A stretch of DNA of 40,610 nucleotides. Source: Chrysomallon squamiferum (taxonomy: Eukaryota > Mollusca > Gastropoda > Neomphalida > Peltospiridae). Shown here in pieces: positions 33,011 to 40,610 of this stretch; within the stretch, counting starts at the first letter, position 1; every line of letters begins with the position of its first letter. The stretch covers positions 14,998,843 to 15,039,452 of the forward strand of contig CM022674.1 in NCBI GenBank assembly GCA_012295275.1, in the 5' to 3' direction. Made by a program: the position numbers and the translations under genes. The notes below the pieces were generated by a model, which worked only from the letters and a program-made list of their open reading frames with translations, was not told the origin of the DNA and ran no database searches.

Positions 33011-33239
33011 CAGTGTAGACAGGTTCCTTATTATTATTATTATTATTATTTTATTTATTTATTTTATTTTATTTTATTTTATTTTTGTAATTCTATATCA
33101 GATTTCACACACTGTAAAAAATACTTTCATTTTTGTAGTTGTTTCTGTGGTAAGTTTAACAAGGAAGACTTCCTGTCCTTGGTTTAATAGAGCGTAAATA
33201 ATAATAATAAATTATTAATGATTTTTTCTCAACATTATT

Positions 33240-33486
33240 GTGACTCTTTTGTAGCTCGTTGACTGATGATGTTGAGCACGTTGCTGTTAAGATTTCTTGG
33301 AAATCACGTTTTGTGCATCATACTGATCGGGTTGATGCGATGTTTGATGATGAATGTGTGGGTATTTTCTTTGAGAAAAGTTTGAGGCTGTGTGATGAAA
33401 GGACTGTTTTTGTTCAAAATGAGGATCAGACAGCTTTATTTATTCTGGAGGACATTTTTACTGTCGATGCCATTTGTGAATCTTAA
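33240..33486 (+). pseudogene. Plus-strand ORF remnant in the spacer, copy 2
   Basis: Homologous to the ORF at 11152. An acceptor-like CTCTTTTGTAG lies just before the frame, whereas copy 1 has TAA there. The protein matches copy 1 through LFILE and then diverges after a deletion, ending early at 33486. Family not recognised. Confidence 0.4.
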
Positions 33487-34712
33487 ATCAACTAAACTTC
33501 CAACATAAACTGGACAAAAGGAACTCGAAGCACAGTGAACATCCATTAAATCAAGAGCATAATTAAATTGTTCAAGCTTTCCATAGTATCCTTAACACCA
33601 GCACAGAAAAGGGCTCTCCAGTTTTGGATCTGTTTCTCACGTTTTGCTCCATTGTATCATGCACAATAGCGTTATGCTGCATTTCTGTCATGTATTATCA
33701 TTGCCAAAAAGTTTGACTGCTCCAAATCGGCAAACCCCAATCAATATGCCTAAATCCCTTAGCCTCCATTTACATTGTTCGTGACCAGCTATTCGTCCTG
33801 GATTGTGATCAACAACGAATCAACTAACCTGCCTCTCCCCGACTCCTAAACCAGCTTGTTTTCTAGGCAGTTTGTAAGCATTTTATTATTACTGTAGTGT
33901 GTGTGTGGGTCCATTACGTTTATATCTTCACACCGGACTCTTCCTGATTGAATGGAAATTGTTGATAATTGGCTCAGAATTTTAATTTCCACCATGAATT
34001 ACAGAGCATCGCAGCGCGTCTGTGCGTGACATGTGACACAGAGTAATTGCTCAGTCTCTGGATGGGAAGTGTGACAAATGCAATCAATACCGATGCTAAT
34101 TTCCTGAAAATTAGGATATGAACATATCTGTCTATTTGTATGTATGCGTGTATGTGTGTATTTGTGTATATATGTATATATATGTATGCAGAAACAAATA
34201 GAGAAAGATTACTTTTAAAGTAATAAATAAAGAAATAACAAATTAAAGAGAGATAAATCAAACATTATTTGATATCTAGTAATAAATAAACACATCTTTC
34301 ATTTTCAATATTTATTTTAACTGTGACGTCAGAGAAATGTTTTATATTTTACGATAATGCTGACATTAGCGACTGGCATCGTACACAGAATTACGTCAAC
34401 CTCAGTAATAAAAATAATTACGTAACACTCACTGGACTTTAGTTATTGCTTTCTGTGTCAGAAAATTAGAAAAATATTATTCATGGTCAAACGAAACATC
34501 AAACGGCGTTTCTTTCAGAGATACAATCATAAACTAAAAGAACATCAGAATTACTGTTTACACTAGAAACTTCAGGAAAACATTCGTAGGAAATGTACAG
34601 TATAAACAAAGTAGAGGAAATAACATTAACATGCAAAAACAGCTTTACTAGGTTATTAAATATAATTTGTGTTTATCACTGACGTTATGATGGTTATACG
34701 GGTCAAAGACGT

Positions 34713-38453
<3,741 letters not shown>

Positions 38454-38628
38454 TTCGAGACGCCGTCTTTCTGTTTAAAATAACAAAAAATATCCTTTCA
38501 CATTTCTACCAGGAACCACAATGTCAGTGATGTCGTACACTAAACGACATCGTGTTTTTCCTTATTAGACTAACTAAGGAGAAGAACTAACAAATATCAC
38601 AACAGAAAATAAACTAAATTACGCTTCA

Positions 38629-38735
38629 TTTTTGTTAAGTCGGTTTTAAATACAGGGTTACGCTTGAATACACGTAAATAGTAAAATAGCAGTACTTCTC
38701 GGGTAGAATAACCCGGGTATTCACAATGTAAAAAT
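38629..38735 (-). promoter_or_regulatory. Conserved A-type upstream block with inverted repeat (R1)
   Basis: Same block upstream of R1. The inverted repeat CGGGT-AGAATA-ACCCG spans 38700-38715. Confidence 0.45.
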
Positions 38736-38761
38736 AGAACCCGTATGGACAGATTCTTTTT

Positions 38762-38790
38762 ATTATTATTATTAGTAGTAGTACTACTAC

Positions 38791-38843
<53 letters not shown>
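38762..38843. repeat. (ATT)n with AGT/ACT island upstream of R1
   Basis: ATT trinucleotides next to the conserved upstream block, followed by a T run at about 38850. Confidence 0.9.
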
Positions 38844-38846
<3 letters not shown>

Positions 38847-38959
38847 TGTAATTTTTTTTTTTTTTTGTAATGCTATATCAGATTTCACACACTGTAAAAA
38901 GTAGTTGTTGTGGTAAGTTTAACTAGGAAGTCTTCCTATCATGGGTTTAATAGAGCATA

Positions 38960-38960
<1 letters not shown>

Positions 38961-38999
<39 letters not shown>

Positions 39000-39037
39000 G
39001 GAGAAGTTGCAGCAGTAGTAGTAGTAGTAATAGCAGC

Positions 39038-39071
<34 letters not shown>

Positions 39072-39090
39072 ATAGTAGTAGTAGTACTTT
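38961..39090. repeat. (AAT)n-(AGT)n microsatellite upstream of R1
   Basis: AAT then AGT/AGC trinucleotides, the equivalent of 10709-10848 and 25183-25331. Confidence 0.9.
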
Positions 39091-39374
39091 TGATCCTTGA
39101 TTTGGTTTGCTGACCAAGAAATAGTCATTGATATGTGTTTCAACTAATCATTTTTCACGATATCTATTTGAAAAAGTAAAACATAGTTGACATATTTGAT
39201 AACTAAGCTGGCATATTACTAACAGCATGTAAGTCTTTATATAGCTAACATAACATCCGAGTAACCAAAAAGCTTATCTTTGATTAGTGCTCCTGTCTTA
39301 TAGCCGGTCATCATTATATTAACTCTTTTATTTCTCAACAAAAACGATTAAGCAGGGACTTGGTCTAACAGATG

Positions 39375-39470
39375 TGACTATTTTGTAAATCGTTGACTGA
39401 TGATAATATTAAACACGACTTGAAGCAGACTGAACATCCATTAACTCACAAACAGAATTAAATGGTGCAA
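39375..39470 (+). pseudogene. Plus-strand ORF remnant in the spacer, copy 3 (deleted)
   Basis: The flanks match copy 1 (CTATTTTGTAAATCGTTGAC at the left, GACTGAACATCCATTAACTC at the right), but about 270 bases of the frame between them are missing. Confidence 0.4.
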
Positions 39471-40359
39471 GCTTTCCAGAGTTTCCTTAACACCAGTACA
39501 AATAAGAGCTGGCCAGGTTTGGATCTGTTTCTCAAAAGTTTTGCTTCATTTTATGATGCACAACAGCGTTATGCTGCATTTCTTTCATTTATTATCATTG
39601 ATACAATTAGCTCTAACAGATAAATGACAACTGACAACCGATTATAGTTTTATATGTATCTTTAAAAACAGCATGTTTCTGCTTAACAAGAACTGGTTTA
39701 TCAACTAACTCGTCACGTGGTATCAGCTAAGGCTCCTAGTGAAGTGTGTTGATACACCTGACTAACTTCTGTTTCTAATGCACTATGTCAACAAGTGTCA
39801 CTGCACCAAATCTCCCAACCCCAATCAATATGCCTAAGTCCCTTAGCCTCCATTTACACTGTTCGTGACCAGCTATTCGTACTGGATTGTGATCAACAAG
39901 GAATCAACGAACCTCCGTCTGCCCGAGTCCTAAACCAGCTTGCTTTCTAGGCAGTTTTGCAGTATACTACTGTTAAAACAGGTTTGTATGTGTCTATATT
40001 AAGTTTATATTTTAACTGCGGGATGTTCCAGACCGAATGGACATTTTTGATGATTGGCTCAGAATATCGCTTGTTAATAGATAAAGTTTGATAAATGGTT
40101 TGTTGACATGAAAAATGTCATCAGTACAATTGCTAATTTTCTCAAGTTGGGATCAATTGCTCTTCACTGGAACAAGACGTCTCTTGTTTTTATCAGTGTG
40201 GAGAGTGACTTTTAGAAATGTCTTAGTCTAACACTTTTAAATTTGACATTTTGTTGTTCAATGGTCAAAAATTAGGATAACAACATATCTGTTTGTCTAT
40301 TTGTACGTGTGCGTGTATGTGTGTATATGTGCATATATGTATATGTGTGTATGCAGAAA

Positions 40360-40610
40360 CAGATAGAGAGAGATTACTTTTAAACTAACAAAGAAAGAAA
40401 TAAGAAATTAAAGAGAGATAAAACAAACATAATTTGATATCTAATAATAAATAAAGACATCTTTCACTTACAATATTTATTTTAACTGTGACGTCATAGA
40501 AATGTTTTATGTTATACGATAATGTTGGCATTAACGACTGACCTCGTACATGGAATTACGTTCACCTCAGTAATATTCATAATTACGTAACAATCACTGG
40601 ACGTTAGTTA
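40360..40610 (-). other. 3' flank of a further A-tail receptor beyond the window
   Basis: The sequence AACTGTGACGTCATAGAAAT and the following GGAATTACGTTCACCTCAGT match the 3' flanks of R4 (12530-12660), R1 (34310-34440), R3 and R5. In those copies the tail stop codon lies about 300-400 bases further right, so the next tail exon should start shortly after the window ends. Confidence 0.75.

Larger units (their letters stand above)
32722..34712. other. Spacer between R2 and R1
   Basis: R2 upstream block, the plus-strand ORF remnant (33240-33486), a conserved CCTAAATCCCTTAGCCTCCA segment near 33750 that is also found near 11890 and 39835, and the R1 3' flank from about 34170. No receptor exon is seen. 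Confidence 0.7.

Overview
The window is eukaryotic and looks molluscan, most likely gastropod; this assignment is an inference. The sequence is AT-rich, full of long microsatellites and split by GT-AG introns. One cytoplasmic tail carries repeated LYAxV / FYAVVDKSKK-type tyrosine motifs that I associate with molluscan receptors. There is no bacterial gene organisation.

All convincing protein coding lies on the minus strand. It forms a head-to-tail array of six paralogous single-pass (type I) membrane receptor genes, named here R1 to R6 from right (5') to left. Spans: R1 38453-34713, R2 32721-27720, R3 24659-21065, R4 18470-12948, R5 10154-6823, R6 4280-686. The 3' flank of a seventh copy begins at the right edge (about 40360-40610). 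Each unit follows one plan: exon 1 signal peptide; exon 2 of 42 nt with one Cys; exon 3 a Cys-rich ectodomain of about 107-114 codons; exon 4 a Thr/Ser-rich stalk; exon 5 transmembrane segment; exon 6 tyrosine-rich tail. The introns up to the transmembrane exon are phase 1 and the TM-tail intron is phase 2. My exon models for R1, R5 and R6 sum to exact multiples of three (347, 348 and 383 aa), which is strong internal support.

There are two ectodomain classes (A and B) and three tail classes. They are mixed between units: A ectodomain with A tail (R1, R3, R5), B ectodomain with B tail (R6), B ectodomain with A tail (R4), and an A ectodomain upstream of an unrelated C tail (R2). The A tail has five tyrosine motifs, including one that fits the ITIM consensus and a YxxL-x10-YxxL pair. 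This suggests a clustered, rapidly evolving family of signalling receptors, plausibly immune, built by exon shuffling between units.

Two units are damaged. R3 has a frameshift in the stalk exon and would make a 194-aa secreted form. R2 has a 2-base deletion in the ectodomain exon and a stop codon in the stalk exon. R6 has lost its TM-tail intron, and the remaining trinucleotide repeat now encodes a run of tyrosines. R4 has a duplicated stalk exon cut by a 200-base assembly gap.

The R6+R5 block (about 4.2-10.9 kb) is paralogous to the R4+R3 block (about 18.4-25.4 kb). Spacers hold long (CT)n, (GA)n, (AAT)n, (AGT)n and (TTC)n tracts, a decaying plus-strand ORF repeated between units, a conserved inverted repeat upstream of the A-type genes, and an inverted pair of SINE-like copies.
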